NCBI GenBank assembly: GCA_035772405.1
Contig: JAYKKM010000196.1
Span: forward strand, 460,501-524,500
From: Chrysogorgia sp. JL179-B06
Taxonomy: Eukaryota; Cnidaria; Anthozoa; Scleralcyonacea; Chrysogorgiidae
Reading direction: 5' to 3'
DNA: 64,000 nt
Numbering within the stretch: position 1 is the stretch's first letter; each line of letters opens with the position of its first letter. A program made the translations under genes and the position numbers. Below, one piece after another: positions 12,049 through 20,934 of the stretch. The notes below the pieces were generated by a model, which worked only from the letters and a program-made list of their open reading frames with translations, ran no database searches and was not told where the DNA came from.

Positions 12049-12241
12049 CATTAGATGTGTGAAGTTGATCGTCCAGGTTGTTGTAGTCTTGAGAAAGACT
12101 AATAGACTATTGTTGGTGACTGACCGTTTCGACGGCGTCAGCGGCGGTCTTCTTCAGAGTCACTTGACTCTAAAGATGACCGCCGCAATAGTCTTTCTCA
12201 AGACTACAACAACCTGGACGATCAACTTCACACATCTAATG
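12049..12241. repeat. Foldback MITE with 52-bp perfect arms
   Basis: Arms 12,049-12,100 and 12,190-12,241 are exact reverse complements (CATTAGATGTGTGAAGTTGA onward). It ends 37 bp before the Polinton target duplication. Confidence 0.95.
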
Positions 12242-12278
12242 ATACTCCTAGGTTCAAACCATTTTCTTTAATACTGTC

Positions 12279-12284
12279 CATTGT
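12279..12284. other. Polinton target-site duplication, left
   Basis: CATTGT directly precedes the left TIR; the same six bases directly follow the right TIR. Six-bp duplications are the rule for Polinton integration. Confidence 0.97.
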
Positions 12285-13084
12285 AGTAGTATAGTAAGTA
12301 GGGCTGCGAGCCCAGTCAACGCCAACCGTGATATAAACACCAAAACATCACCAAATTTGTGTCGAGCCACAACTCGACAATGTTTTGGTACTCACGTTTT
12401 ATAATCGACGTTGGTGAGCTCACAGCGCCAGTCTCTGTGCTATTATGATGATCGTTAGTCAATCTAAACACCCCTCCCACATTTTCTACTCAGTTGATGC
12501 CGAATATTAAAAAAATCACAACTTTCGCTAAACTTTACGCTACTTTAGCCATATTTTAAAAATAGAAAGTGTCGTTTCAACATTTTCACAAATTTGTCGA
12601 ATCGCATTTAAAAAATAGTCGTCTCAACATTTTCACAAATTTGTCAAACCACATTTAAAAAATAGAAAGTACCGTTTCAACATTTTCACATTTTTGTCAA
12701 ATCACATTTTCACAAATTTGTCGAATCACATTTAAAAATAGAAAGTGTCGTTTCAATATTTTCACAAATTTGTCAAATCACATTTTTACAAATTTATGTA
12801 TCGTAAAAGTGTCTCACGCGTGATAAAATTGCCACCTGTTATGCAAATTAGGTTATTGCCACCTGTTAATAATTGATTAGTCCGTTTGTTCACTATTTTC
12901 AGTGTTTGTCGCCTCGCCTCTAAAATGGTGATCGTACACATATTTCGACGTTGTGATTCCTCCCGACAACAAGCCCAAGAAAGGCACGTACGGCGTCACA
13001 ATCGCGACAATGCTCTCAACGTCTTTCTTTAATAACGGGTCTTTTTGTAGCTCGTCATTTAGTTCGTCAGGATTCTCAATAGCG
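12285..13084 (+). repeat. Polinton left terminal inverted repeat (800 bp)
   Basis: Matches 29,041-29,840 as a reverse complement; the two are exactly equal in length and I found no difference where I compared them. The inner 208 bp overlap the 3' end of the 170-residue gene. Weaker similarity continues to about 13,138 after a 24-bp gap. Confidence 0.95.
12558..12796. repeat. Subterminal repeat block in left TIR
   Basis: Four to five degenerate copies of a unit of about 50 bp built on AATAGAAAGTGTCGTTTCAA and CATTTTCACAAATTTGTC. The mirrored block is 29,329-29,567. It could be a binding platform for a terminal or replication protein (inference). Confidence 0.85.
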
Positions 13085-13389
13085 TTCAACCCATCCAGTA
13101 AGCTAGCGAATTTGCTGATTAGCAAGTCGGTGAGAAAAGCGTTTGCGATTTCCATTCTCTTCAACTCATATTGGCGCCATATCTTGTCGATAACCTTTGC
13201 GGACGCTTTTTTAATATACGCTTCAGATTGGCTTACCACGCCATCACCAGACAGTCTAATAAGTTCGGCTCTCCTAACGTCAATGTTGTCTTCCACAGTC
13301 GAAGTATCATCAGTGTCCTCAACTAGTTCCTCAATCGTGGGATTTTCCTCACTTTTGCGTTTCACCATCACGCTATTACTTATACCCAT
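12877..13389 (-). CDS. Polinton protein of unknown function, N-myristoylation motif, 170 aa
   Basis: Not recognised. The N-terminus MGISNSV fits the MGxxxS N-myristoylation pattern. An acidic, Ser/Thr-rich segment follows (about 15-40), then helical sequence, and a hydrophobic stretch near 130-150 (SIVAIVTPYVPFLGLLSGGI) that could insert in a membrane. The start at 13,389 lies 3 bp from the stop of the ATPase gene, suggesting co-expression. Its last 69 codons lie inside the TIR, so a second, 5'-truncated copy exists at the other end of the element. A virion-membrane or assembly role is possible but unproven. Confidence 0.8.
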   Translation of the reverse strand: MGISNSVMVKRKSEENPTIEELVEDTDDTSTVEDNIDVRRAELIRLSGDGVVSQSEAYIKKASAKVIDKIWRQYELKRMEIANAFLTDLLISKFASLLDGLNAIENPDELNDELQKDPLLKKDVESIVAIVTPYVPFLGLLSGGITTSKYVYDHHFRGEATNTENSEQTD

Positions 13390-13392
13390 ATT

Positions 13393-13992
13393 TTATTGCG
13401 GAATAACAACTTCGTGACTGTACGGGTAACGCAGTGAGATTTCAAGTCTAGCGTACTTGTTATTTTTTAGTGCGGTCACAATCGCCGACGCTTCCTCTTT
13501 GCTAATGTGCCCAAGGTAATCGTCAATAACAACCTTCATATCACTTCTGCTCGGACAGTAAAAGCAAACGAGCTTACTAATGTTTTCTCTATACGGTTTT
13601 GCGATCGACGTCAGTTGTTGTGTGATGACAATAACGCTCAACATAAAATGTCGCGCACTAAAAGCTAAGTTGACCAACTGACTAGTCCTATTCTTGACGT
13701 CCTGCCCACTTGCACAGTCGTCCAACACAATCAGAGTGCTAGTGCCTTTAAAAACATTTGTTACACACTTGAGAACAGCGTCGACACTGTCTTGCGCGCA
13801 GTCTATCGCTAACACATCGGGGTCGCGCACATATTTCCAATCTTGATACGCTTTGTTCCACTCAAAAGTAGGACAAATCAACACAATGTAGTCAAATTTA
13901 CTAAAGTACTCAGATTCCAATGTTTCCAGCAAATAATGCGTCTTACCACAAGCTGTCATACCAACAATTAGCATATTAAACGGAGTCTCCAT
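13393..13992 (-). CDS. Genome-packaging ATPase (A32/FtsK-HerA type)
   Basis: Predicted motor that would pump DNA into capsids. Walker A is GMTACGKT at residues 11-18; Walker B is TLIVLDD near 86-92. The IVITQQL segment at 121-127 fits the polar residue/sensor strand of this family. At 199 residues it is the usual compact size for Polinton ATPases. It sits between the TIR-overlapping gene and the capsid gene, all on the minus strand with gaps of 3 and 15 bp, the common ATPase-capsid neighbourhood of these elements. Confidence 0.93.
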   Translation of the reverse strand: METPFNMLIVGMTACGKTHYLLETLESEYFSKFDYIVLICPTFEWNKAYQDWKYVRDPDVLAIDCAQDSVDAVLKCVTNVFKGTSTLIVLDDCASGQDVKNRTSQLVNLAFSARHFMLSVIVITQQLTSIAKPYRENISKLVCFYCPSRSDMKVVIDDYLGHISKEEASAIVTALKNNKYARLEISLRYPYSHEVVIPQ

Positions 13993-14007
13993 TAACTCAC
14001 GTTTGAT

Positions 14008-15246
14008 TTAATACTGGATTGATTGCAGCCCATTGTTCATAAAGTTGACCAACCCATCACTTATCACAAACACCCTGCACATGACATTTGCGGTCGTCGC
14101 TTTCTTTGTGATTTCAAGAAGCACACCGGATTGTGTGTTTACAATGTTCTTGCCAGTGGCGACATTGCGATTATCTTGAACACTCCTCAAGTCGATGACT
14201 AACGCAAAGCCATCTTTATAGAACTTCTGTATGGTCATGAACTGAGCGTGTTCTTCACCCAACCCGAACAGTCGTTTCGCTTCTGCGTAGAACTTCGACT
14301 TTGGAATACCCTGTGAGTACACACTATTTGGCACACCTTCAATTGTGACTCTAACACTCTCGATATTTGGGTAAAGAAACTCCTCACTATCTGTTCGCAC
14401 CTTATTTGTGAATAGCAACACAATTGCCTTCATACTTTTTCTTGGAAGATTAATGTTTTCATTCACGATGGTTGTGCCTTTGTCCCATTCGGTGATTTTC
14501 ATCAACGTGATGTGCTCATACGACAGACTACGACCACTTGCGTAACCCGACGCTATCTCATCAGCGAGCTCCTGGTTATCAATCGTCTCATACTCAAGCT
14601 CGAGGTTCTCCAGAGTGTACCCACCCACAGCGCTACCGGATTGCGCCACCATGATGTCTGTGGCCTTCGGAAGTGTGATCACGTACTGCAAGTTGTTATT
14701 CATGCTAAAAGGAGCGTACAACCCGTGGTCATTCATGATCTTGCCAAGCTTAATCCGCAGTTTCGTTCCAATCACACCAAACATTAACGCGTCACTAACT
14801 TTAACGACATTCCCACTCGTCGCACCACTGTCATCCTTAGAAATTAGCTTTCTCAAGTTCTCACCACCAACACCATAGTCAATCATTTGGTCTCGCGCAG
14901 TAGCACTCTCCCAAAGGTCGCGATAGACACCAGTGTAATTTTCCCCATTGTTGTCGTACACAGTCTCCCCGGCTAGTCTCACAACAAGTTTCTCAACCAA
15001 CAACTTGCTCACATTGTTCAAGAACCAGCTTTTGGCGTTTGCGTTCTTAAAGTCGAACACTAGACCCAACGATCCAGGCACCAAACAGCTACTAACCTTA
15101 AGCTTCGGTATATCAATGTAAAGTTCCTCGCCAGGACTGACTTTATTAGGGTTCAACGTGATTACGTGTTGCGTTCTCACCCCTTTTATGACACCCATGG
15201 TCGCTCGTCTAAAACCAGGGCTCAACTCTGCTGACGTGGCGTTCAT
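14008..15246 (-). CDS. Probable major capsid protein (double jelly-roll, hexon-like)
   Basis: A 412-residue protein, beta-rich by composition, with no signal peptide or membrane segment. The segment near 290-315 (FLYPNIESVRVTIEGVPNSV) and the preceding LLFTNK resemble Polinton capsid proteins as I recall them; no catalytic motif is present. It lies directly next to the packaging ATPase, as capsid genes of Polintons and adintoviruses commonly do. The length suits a compact double jelly-roll capsid. A structure prediction showing two jelly rolls would settle the call. Confidence 0.75.
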   Translation of the reverse strand: MNATSAELSPGFRRATMGVIKGVRTQHVITLNPNKVSPGEELYIDIPKLKVSSCLVPGSLGLVFDFKNANAKSWFLNNVSKLLVEKLVVRLAGETVYDNNGENYTGVYRDLWESATARDQMIDYGVGGENLRKLISKDDSGATSGNVVKVSDALMFGVIGTKLRIKLGKIMNDHGLYAPFSMNNNLQYVITLPKATDIMVAQSGSAVGGYTLENLELEYETIDNQELADEIASGYASGRSLSYEHITLMKITEWDKGTTIVNENINLPRKSMKAIVLLFTNKVRTDSEEFLYPNIESVRVTIEGVPNSVYSQGIPKSKFYAEAKRLFGLGEEHAQFMTIQKFYKDGFALVIDLRSVQDNRNVATGKNIVNTQSGVLLEITKKATTANVMCRVFVISDGLVNFMNNGLQSIQY

Positions 15247-15269
15247 ATACCTTTACATATGTTTTATCG

Positions 15270-16706
15270 CTACCGTTTTAGCTTGTAATAATCATAGGCA
15301 AACCACGCGAGTACCACCGCAAGTACCCACAGATTTTGAGCCAACCATGCGAGACCCTTCGCGCCCAGCGTCAACGCGTTGTAAACTAAATTAGCCAGCC
15401 CAACAGCCCATGGACCCATCTTCGTGATTGCGTTCTTAACAGCCTGTGCGAATGACTTTGTAGCCATAGCGCCTCTCATAACAGCAGATCTCCCGGCGAT
15501 AATAATAGTTGTTATAATTCCAGCCACTGAAATTGCCACAGCGCTCAACCCAACTATATTTTCTTTAGCCCATTCCTTAAATTTCTGAAATCTGTCAATG
15601 TCGACTTCTTGTTGCTCTCTAACTTCTTCAAGCTCGCGCTGTTCTAGGGTTCTGTCTCTAGCCTGCTCAAGTCCTCCCACTCTTTCAAACAAAATGGCGT
15701 GCTCTTGCTCTTCATCACTCGTAAGACCACTTTGCTCAGCTTTTCTGTTAAGCTCTGCCAATCTCTTGTTCGATTCGTCTATCGCTTCTTGAAAATAGTC
15801 TGCTTGTATTTGCAACGCACCAGTGTCACCTATTCTCGACTCACGCAACACGCTATCGCTTGGGTTAAGCACACCATTCAGCCCGCGGTTCTCGTCTGGT
15901 GATAGCCCAGGTATGTCATCATTATCCATTCTTGTCTCAATTACTGGGAAGTCGTCTGGGGCCACTTCTGCTGTGGCAACTGTTGTTTCTGTACTCTCAG
16001 GGATTTGATTAACTAACTGTTTGAACTGCTCAATCGCGTTTTTACTACTCGCGTCTTTACTGTAGATCAAGCCTTTTTTATTAGGTATTAGAATTCGTTT
16101 GGGTCTTCCATATTTACCATCTTTGTTTATCGGTTTGAAAAGAATAGCCCCTGAGTCCGTAACCCACGACCTGTTGACTATTCCCCTTGACGCGTCGTCG
16201 TGACCGAGTCCCTTTTTGCTTAATTTACGTATTTTCCTATTTATTAGCTTGATTCTTTTTACATTGTTTTCTGTTAGCTCTTTGTTGGACGCTTTTAGCT
16301 CACCCAGTCTTCTCTTAATTTCCTCCTCCTCTTCAAAAGCTAGACTGAAACTTACGTCATTGACGTCACCATATAACTCCTGTTCAACAAACTCTACTGT
16401 TGGGACTTCTGTGTTAGTCCCCCTTATTGTCACCGTCTTACCACCATCAGTGTCGATAAATGACGTCTCTTTTTCTCGAAACCTCCTCTCTTGCTCACCC
16501 TGTAGTCTAGCCACTCTCCCATACAATTTTTCGTACTCGACGCGCACAATATCTGGCATGTCACCACTGGTGTACCTATCGTCGAGTAAATTGTAAGCTT
16601 TGGTGGCGCTCTCAAGTTCGACATCTAATTGATCATCGGTGTACCTATCAAGTCTATCGAAGTCCTCCATCTGAATCTCGTCAAAAACTTCCTCACCTTC
16701 AGCCAT
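15270..16706 (-). CDS. Coiled-coil protein with C-terminal hydrophobic domain, 478 aa
   Basis: Not assigned to a named family. The N-terminal third is very acidic (MAEGEEVFDEIQMEDFDRLD). Residues about 100-165 and 300-375 are charged and probably coiled-coil (QEAIDESNKRLAELNRK). A basic patch KRILIPNKKG lies near 200. The C-terminus carries hydrophobic helices at about 388-410 (IVGLSAVAISVAGIITTIII) and 430-473. The arrangement suggests a virion-internal or membrane-active protein, comparable in place to Polinton PW-type or adintovirus core proteins (inference). It is the sole long unnamed gene between capsid and integrase. Confidence 0.7.
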   Translation of the reverse strand: MAEGEEVFDEIQMEDFDRLDRYTDDQLDVELESATKAYNLLDDRYTSGDMPDIVRVEYEKLYGRVARLQGEQERRFREKETSFIDTDGGKTVTIRGTNTEVPTVEFVEQELYGDVNDVSFSLAFEEEEEIKRRLGELKASNKELTENNVKRIKLINRKIRKLSKKGLGHDDASRGIVNRSWVTDSGAILFKPINKDGKYGRPKRILIPNKKGLIYSKDASSKNAIEQFKQLVNQIPESTETTVATAEVAPDDFPVIETRMDNDDIPGLSPDENRGLNGVLNPSDSVLRESRIGDTGALQIQADYFQEAIDESNKRLAELNRKAEQSGLTSDEEQEHAILFERVGGLEQARDRTLEQRELEEVREQQEVDIDRFQKFKEWAKENIVGLSAVAISVAGIITTIIIAGRSAVMRGAMATKSFAQAVKNAITKMGPWAVGLANLVYNALTLGAKGLAWLAQNLWVLAVVLAWFAYDYYKLKR

Positions 16707-16712
16707 ATTACA

Positions 16713-17816
16713 TTAGCTCACATTTTGAATATCGCTTTCTGGTATCCACGAATTATGTTTGCTCTCGTAACCCAACCATTTGACCAACGCCATCTTCTTC
16801 CCTCTGACTTTCTTTCTTTTCAACACCTTTTCAACTCTGTACACATCGTCACCATGTTTCCTATTGACCAGCGATAATTCCTGTTCATAAAATTTACCAA
16901 TAATCTGTTCACCGGTGTGATCCTCAATTTCGTACACATTTGGATCACCGCGAATAACCTTTACCACTTTAAACAGCTCTTCAGTGAAGTTGGCTTCATA
17001 ACCCTTTGTGAACACACTCTTGTATTTACTAATTCTCACTGATTCGCCAACTCTAAACTTCGGCAATGGGTTGTCTGCAAATTGATGACCAAACAAAGTG
17101 GTCCACACTTCACCCTCATTTGACTTATCGACATCCTTCGGCTTCATCATAATACTGCGATTCACATTGCTATTGTAATTGCTTACAAACTGGTCAAGAA
17201 CGTCAATCCATTTGTACGTCCCGCGGGTGTAAAAGTACTTCCACATAACACTCTTCAGACTTCTATTGAAACGCTCAACAACAGCGGCCTTTTTATCGCT
17301 CTTAGTGCTGAAATATTCAACACCATGTTTTTTCAGCAAACTTTTCACCCCAACGTTGTAGAACTCAAGTCCATCATCAAATTGCGCTAACTTAGGTGTG
17401 GTCCCAAACCGATCTTTAAAGTCAACCAACAATTTTCCAACAGCCTTAGTCATGTTCTTAGTGTCTTTTCTATAAACTGCAATACCAAAAGCATATCTAC
17501 TCAATATTTCAATGCCTGTCAATATCCAATAATAACCTCCGTTCTGTTTTGAGTACTTACTCATGTCCACTAAGTCCATTTGGAGCTCTTCACCAAGAAA
17601 TCCAACAAAAGTCGCGCGGAATTTATGTCTTCTCACGATAGGTTTGTACCTAGTGTAAGTGTCCTGCGCTGTCAACCATTCTTTCACTGTTTTTCTAGTT
17701 ACTTTCAATCCGTCTCCCAACGCACTTTGATACAACCTCTCTGCGCCACTGAACCCCGTCTTAGGATTATAGTAAATGTCTCGCAACCCTTGTTCTGTTT
17801 CCACACCAAGTTCCAT
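16713..17816 (-). CDS. INT: Polinton integrase, DD(33)E core with C-terminal chromodomain
   Basis: Retroviral-type DDE integrase expected to join element ends to host DNA and create the 6-bp duplication. In numbering from the ATG at 17,816 (367 aa), the catalytic triad is D81 (LQMDLVD), D147 (AQFDDG) and E181 (AVVERFNR), with 33 residues between the second and third. An SH3-like region follows (FRVGESVRISKYKSVFTKGY). The last 45 residues form a chromodomain (YRVEKVLKRKKVRG, WLGYESKHNSWIP) that could steer insertion to particular chromatin. A GTG 9 bp upstream extends the frame, but the ATG is preferred. It starts 5 bp after the stop of the penton gene. Confidence 0.96.
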   Translation of the reverse strand: MELGVETEQGLRDIYYNPKTGFSGAERLYQSALGDGLKVTRKTVKEWLTAQDTYTRYKPIVRRHKFRATFVGFLGEELQMDLVDMSKYSKQNGGYYWILTGIEILSRYAFGIAVYRKDTKNMTKAVGKLLVDFKDRFGTTPKLAQFDDGLEFYNVGVKSLLKKHGVEYFSTKSDKKAAVVERFNRSLKSVMWKYFYTRGTYKWIDVLDQFVSNYNSNVNRSIMMKPKDVDKSNEGEVWTTLFGHQFADNPLPKFRVGESVRISKYKSVFTKGYEANFTEELFKVVKVIRGDPNVYEIEDHTGEQIIGKFYEQELSLVNRKHGDDVYRVEKVLKRKKVRGKKMALVKWLGYESKHNSWIPESDIQNVS

Positions 17817-17821
17817 ATAAT

Positions 17822-18505
17822 TCACACAATATACAGTTCCAATAGCACCGCGCCAATTTTGAGATCGTCGTTATTTGGTTTGACGCGAAACGTCATACTT
17901 GAGTAAACACCTTTTTTAATACCCACCTTTGACTCAATGTCCACATGACGTTGCACTGACCCTTTCAAAGACTGTTCGGTGGGTATTGGCAACGTTGCGA
18001 TCACATTGCTACGCTTCCCATCAATACCCACATTGCTCTCAGGGTTAACAATATCACATGAGATCTCTATGTACTTCAGACCTCTGTACATATCAACCTT
18101 GTTTGGGCTGACGTGCCACTCCTTCCCACTTAGGATTAATGTGTTCTCCACAAAGCCAAGAAGAGGTCCAACCCCCAGCAATCTAAATGGGATCGCAGTC
18201 TTTACTCTACACCCACCAGATGGGGTTTTCTCTACTTCAAGAGTTGACCCTATGTTGGGGATCTGGAGCCTTATGTACTCAACCAACGCGTTGAAGTTAT
18301 AGTGTCCTTGAGGTAGTGAGTGTTGTATGAGACCACTAGAGCCACTGAAGGAAAAGTCGATTGTGTTCGCCAGTACGTTGTCGTAGTCCCAAAACACGGT
18401 GGCTGTCTTGACCATAATGTATGGGTTGTCACTCACAATCATTATTGCGTTGTCGAAGGACACGACTTTTTCTGCGCCTTCAATGAATACCGTCAACTTT
18501 CGCAT
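17822..18505 (-). CDS. Probable minor capsid/penton protein (single jelly-roll)
   Basis: A 227-residue beta-rich protein when started at MRKLTVFIEG (18,505). The frame is open up to 18,640, but that would overlap the divergent gene at 18,530 by 110 bp and adds a Cys-rich tail unlike the rest. Features that recall Polinton penton/minor capsid proteins are HSLPQGHYNF, FRLLGVGPLLGF, IEISCDIVNPES, VIATLPIPTEQSL and a closing strand LKIGAVLLELYIV. Family assignment is from pattern memory. It begins the minus-strand block; only 24 bp separate it from the plus-strand block. Confidence 0.72.
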   Translation of the reverse strand: MRKLTVFIEGAEKVVSFDNAIMIVSDNPYIMVKTATVFWDYDNVLANTIDFSFSGSSGLIQHSLPQGHYNFNALVEYIRLQIPNIGSTLEVEKTPSGGCRVKTAIPFRLLGVGPLLGFVENTLILSGKEWHVSPNKVDMYRGLKYIEISCDIVNPESNVGIDGKRSNVIATLPIPTEQSLKGSVQRHVDIESKVGIKKGVYSSMTFRVKPNNDDLKIGAVLLELYIV

Positions 18506-18529
18506 TATGTATAACATACAGTATATTAT
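18506..18529. promoter_or_regulatory. Divergent start region between left and right gene blocks
   Basis: Only 24 AT-rich bases (with TATAACATA and TATATTATA) separate opposing ATG codons at 18,505 and 18,530. The promoters must lie here and inside the opposing genes. Inferred from gene layout only. Confidence 0.4.
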
Positions 18530-19981
18530 ATGCAGAAAGCCCTTCATGGCTACTATGGAAAGCACTACAAACTCGCGATGGCTAACACATCGAAGGCTGC
18601 ACACGACGCAAAGGCAGACCTCATCAAAAAGTACCCCCACGCTACTTTAAGCAAATTCGAGTTCTATCCAAATATTTTGCAAGATGGTAAGATCATGAGT
18701 GTCGACATATATTTCAGAAACAATGACATCCTCAGCACAGACATAACCAGCACAACCTTCAAAAATGATAAAAGCATGTGGAAGTGGCTGCACAATAGTA
18801 AGTTCCCAATAATATGGTCGAGCGATGGGCATGTCCCAAAGTTACTACTGACGGAGACCCACAAGAGCTACAGAGAAGTCGAGACGTTTCCACCATATGT
18901 CCTAAATTACCCAACCCACAATTTTGACGTCTTTGTTGACGACAATAATTCCTTCAAATCAAATCTACCGAGAATACTCATCGACACCAAAAGACGTCAC
19001 AACGACAAGGCAATTGGTGGTAACGTTAACACAGTTTGGACTCTAACGGAGAGCTACTATCAAGCGATCGCAGGTATGTACATCGCTACATACCGCTCAG
19101 GGGTGTCTCTACAGAACTTAAGTTATCAAGTCGACGTTCCGAAGCAAGTCGTGAGTCTCATGAGGTTCCACGTGTACTTCACCATTCGTCGTGTGATGTT
19201 TCGTTTGAGTAAGAGTCAAGTTGACATTAACAACATCTTAAGACTGTACCTCCCTGACTGGCGACTTTTGAGAGGTCATGTACCATTGACTGATGTTGAC
19301 AATAGATACATCAAGGACATCCAAGGTGATTATCGTCGGTATTGCCCAAGACACTCTGACGGGTTCACACCACTAGGGCAAGAACTACTAAACCAATCGA
19401 TTGAAGTTTACATGTATGCCATTCTTGGAGCCCAAGCGAGGTCAAAGCAAAGCATCGTGGGAACTAGAGCTAGTGCTCGAGAAACGCAACAAATCTTTAG
19501 AGACATCGTTGAAAACGCTGTGGTTCAATATTCACCGAGTGTTTGGATCAACCTTATGAACAAAGCGATTAGTGAGATCAAAGTTAAGCTAGACACAGCT
19601 GTGACACCCAACACTTGGCTGATCCCCAGAAGCATGGTCTTGTTAAAGGACCCCATTGTTGGTTACAATAACGTGCTCAGAACTTCGTCTGAAACTGGGA
19701 TGACATTTGGGTATAACGACGGGTTGAACTACCACCGAGCGTCAAAAGCGAAGCACAAGAAAGTCCATCAAGCGGCAGGACTCCACTTGGAAACTCTAGT
19801 CGCACCACCTTCAAAGCTAGGACCTTCAAAGCTAGGACCTGCCGCGAAGAAAACAGTGGTCACCACCAATCAAATAGCACAGACCACCACAAGTAAGTCA
19901 GACACCACGACAACGCTAGCGATAATCTTAGGGTTCTCGGCAGTCTCTGGCTATTTAGTAACCAAATACACCTTGAAGTAG
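18530..19981 (+). CDS. Unknown 483-aa Polinton protein with C-terminal tail anchor
   Basis: No family recognised. The body is globular with a Lys/Arg-rich N-terminus (MQKALHGYYGKHYK). Near 420-460 lies a Pro/Lys/Thr-rich stretch with a duplicated PSKLG pentapeptide and a TTTSKSDTTTT linker. The final 22 residues (LAIILGFSAVSGYLVTKY) form a predicted tail-anchor helix. It is the first gene of the plus-strand block and its stop TAG is followed 3 bp later by the fibre-like gene's ATG, suggesting a shared transcript. Possible roles are virion surface or assembly scaffold; neither is shown by the sequence. Confidence 0.72.
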   Translation: MQKALHGYYGKHYKLAMANTSKAAHDAKADLIKKYPHATLSKFEFYPNILQDGKIMSVDIYFRNNDILSTDITSTTFKNDKSMWKWLHNSKFPIIWSSDGHVPKLLLTETHKSYREVETFPPYVLNYPTHNFDVFVDDNNSFKSNLPRILIDTKRRHNDKAIGGNVNTVWTLTESYYQAIAGMYIATYRSGVSLQNLSYQVDVPKQVVSLMRFHVYFTIRRVMFRLSKSQVDINNILRLYLPDWRLLRGHVPLTDVDNRYIKDIQGDYRRYCPRHSDGFTPLGQELLNQSIEVYMYAILGAQARSKQSIVGTRASARETQQIFRDIVENAVVQYSPSVWINLMNKAISEIKVKLDTAVTPNTWLIPRSMVLLKDPIVGYNNVLRTSSETGMTFGYNDGLNYHRASKAKHKKVHQAAGLHLETLVAPPSKLGPSKLGPAAKKTVVTTNQIAQTTTSKSDTTTTLAIILGFSAVSGYLVTKYTLK

Positions 19982-19983
19982 TA

Positions 19984-20934
19984 ATGAGTCTAAACTATGG
20001 GTACGAGTCTGACGACCCTCACGATAAAATACTAAAGAGAACGAAAAGGCATCTGGACGAAGATCCTAAATTAAGCGCGACCGGTGGAAGGATGTCTGGA
20101 ATAATAGACATGCAAGGCTCAGCGATAAAAAACGTAGCAGACCCAGTCGATGACTCAGACGCCACGAATAAAAGAACTCTAGAGCAATTGCTATCAGGTT
20201 TCCTCAAGAGTCAGTCCTACAACGTTGTGCTCGACTTCAACGTTAGCACACACGCCTTGAAAAACGTGGAATTTCACGCCAATGGTTCAAACAAAGTGAA
20301 AGCTATTGGTGAAACAAGTAAATTAGTGCAAAACAACTCAGCTTATGGTCCTATTGTTGGCATCAGCGGTGTAAGTCAAAGTTTTCTATCCCCTGTGCTA
20401 ACGCCAATCCCACTTGAGTCAGGTCTTCATTTTAACTGCCCCAGTATGCAGTGGTGTGATCTCTCTATTTTTGTTGTGGTGAGGTTACCTACTCGCACCG
20501 CTGGATCAAATTGGGAGACAATTATATCAAACGACGACGGTCAGTGGGATAAGTTCATAGGGTACAAGACTGGTATGACCAATGGACTCGCGTATGGTGG
20601 TAGCATCCCAGCGATGGAGAGCATATGCACTATTCCGAGTAGTATTGATATAAGTAAAATGCACATGATATCGATACACTGGCAAATGGACAATTCACAT
20701 GTCAGGGTCAACAACGTTAAGTCAACCGATTCAGACTTCATAGCGAATATGAAAAAAATAGGCACGCCTTATGGAACAATTTTTGGAATACATCGACCAA
20801 GAATACCACTCGCACCTTATGCATACCCATCGTTGATAGAATTCTACGGCGTGAAAATTGTGAGTGGCTACATGACGAACCGAGACATCATAATCATGGG
20901 TGGAGAAATGATGAAGGAATATGGTGTAAAGTAA
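19984..20934 (+). CDS. Fibre/spike-like protein, 316 aa
   Basis: Residues about 34-70 (GGRMSGIIDMQGSAIKNVAD, then a DATNKRTLEQ segment) match the stalk motif common in phage tail fibres and fibre-like proteins: G.IDM.G..I.N...P....DA.NK. The C-terminal 200 residues look like a beta-sandwich, with IFVVVRL, ISIHWQMD and IEFYGVKIV strands reminiscent of laminin-G/concanavalin-like folds. Together this suggests a trimeric attachment protein, which is inference. It is packed tightly between the 483-residue gene and the myristoylation-motif gene, whose ATG abuts its TAA. Confidence 0.68.
   Translation: MSLNYGYESDDPHDKILKRTKRHLDEDPKLSATGGRMSGIIDMQGSAIKNVADPVDDSDATNKRTLEQLLSGFLKSQSYNVVLDFNVSTHALKNVEFHANGSNKVKAIGETSKLVQNNSAYGPIVGISGVSQSFLSPVLTPIPLESGLHFNCPSMQWCDLSIFVVVRLPTRTAGSNWETIISNDDGQWDKFIGYKTGMTNGLAYGGSIPAMESICTIPSSIDISKMHMISIHWQMDNSHVRVNNVKSTDSDFIANMKKIGTPYGTIFGIHRPRIPLAPYAYPSLIEFYGVKIVSGYMTNRDIIIMGGEMMKEYGVK

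Noticed and set aside
12953..13417. 154-codon plus-strand Ser-rich frame
   Set aside because: Antisense shadow of the 170-aa gene; Ser-rich composition is typical of such shadows.
17822..18640. 272-residue version of the penton candidate
   Set aside because: The extra 45 residues would overlap the divergent gene at 18,530 and look unlike the jelly-roll body; the ATG at 18,505 is preferred.
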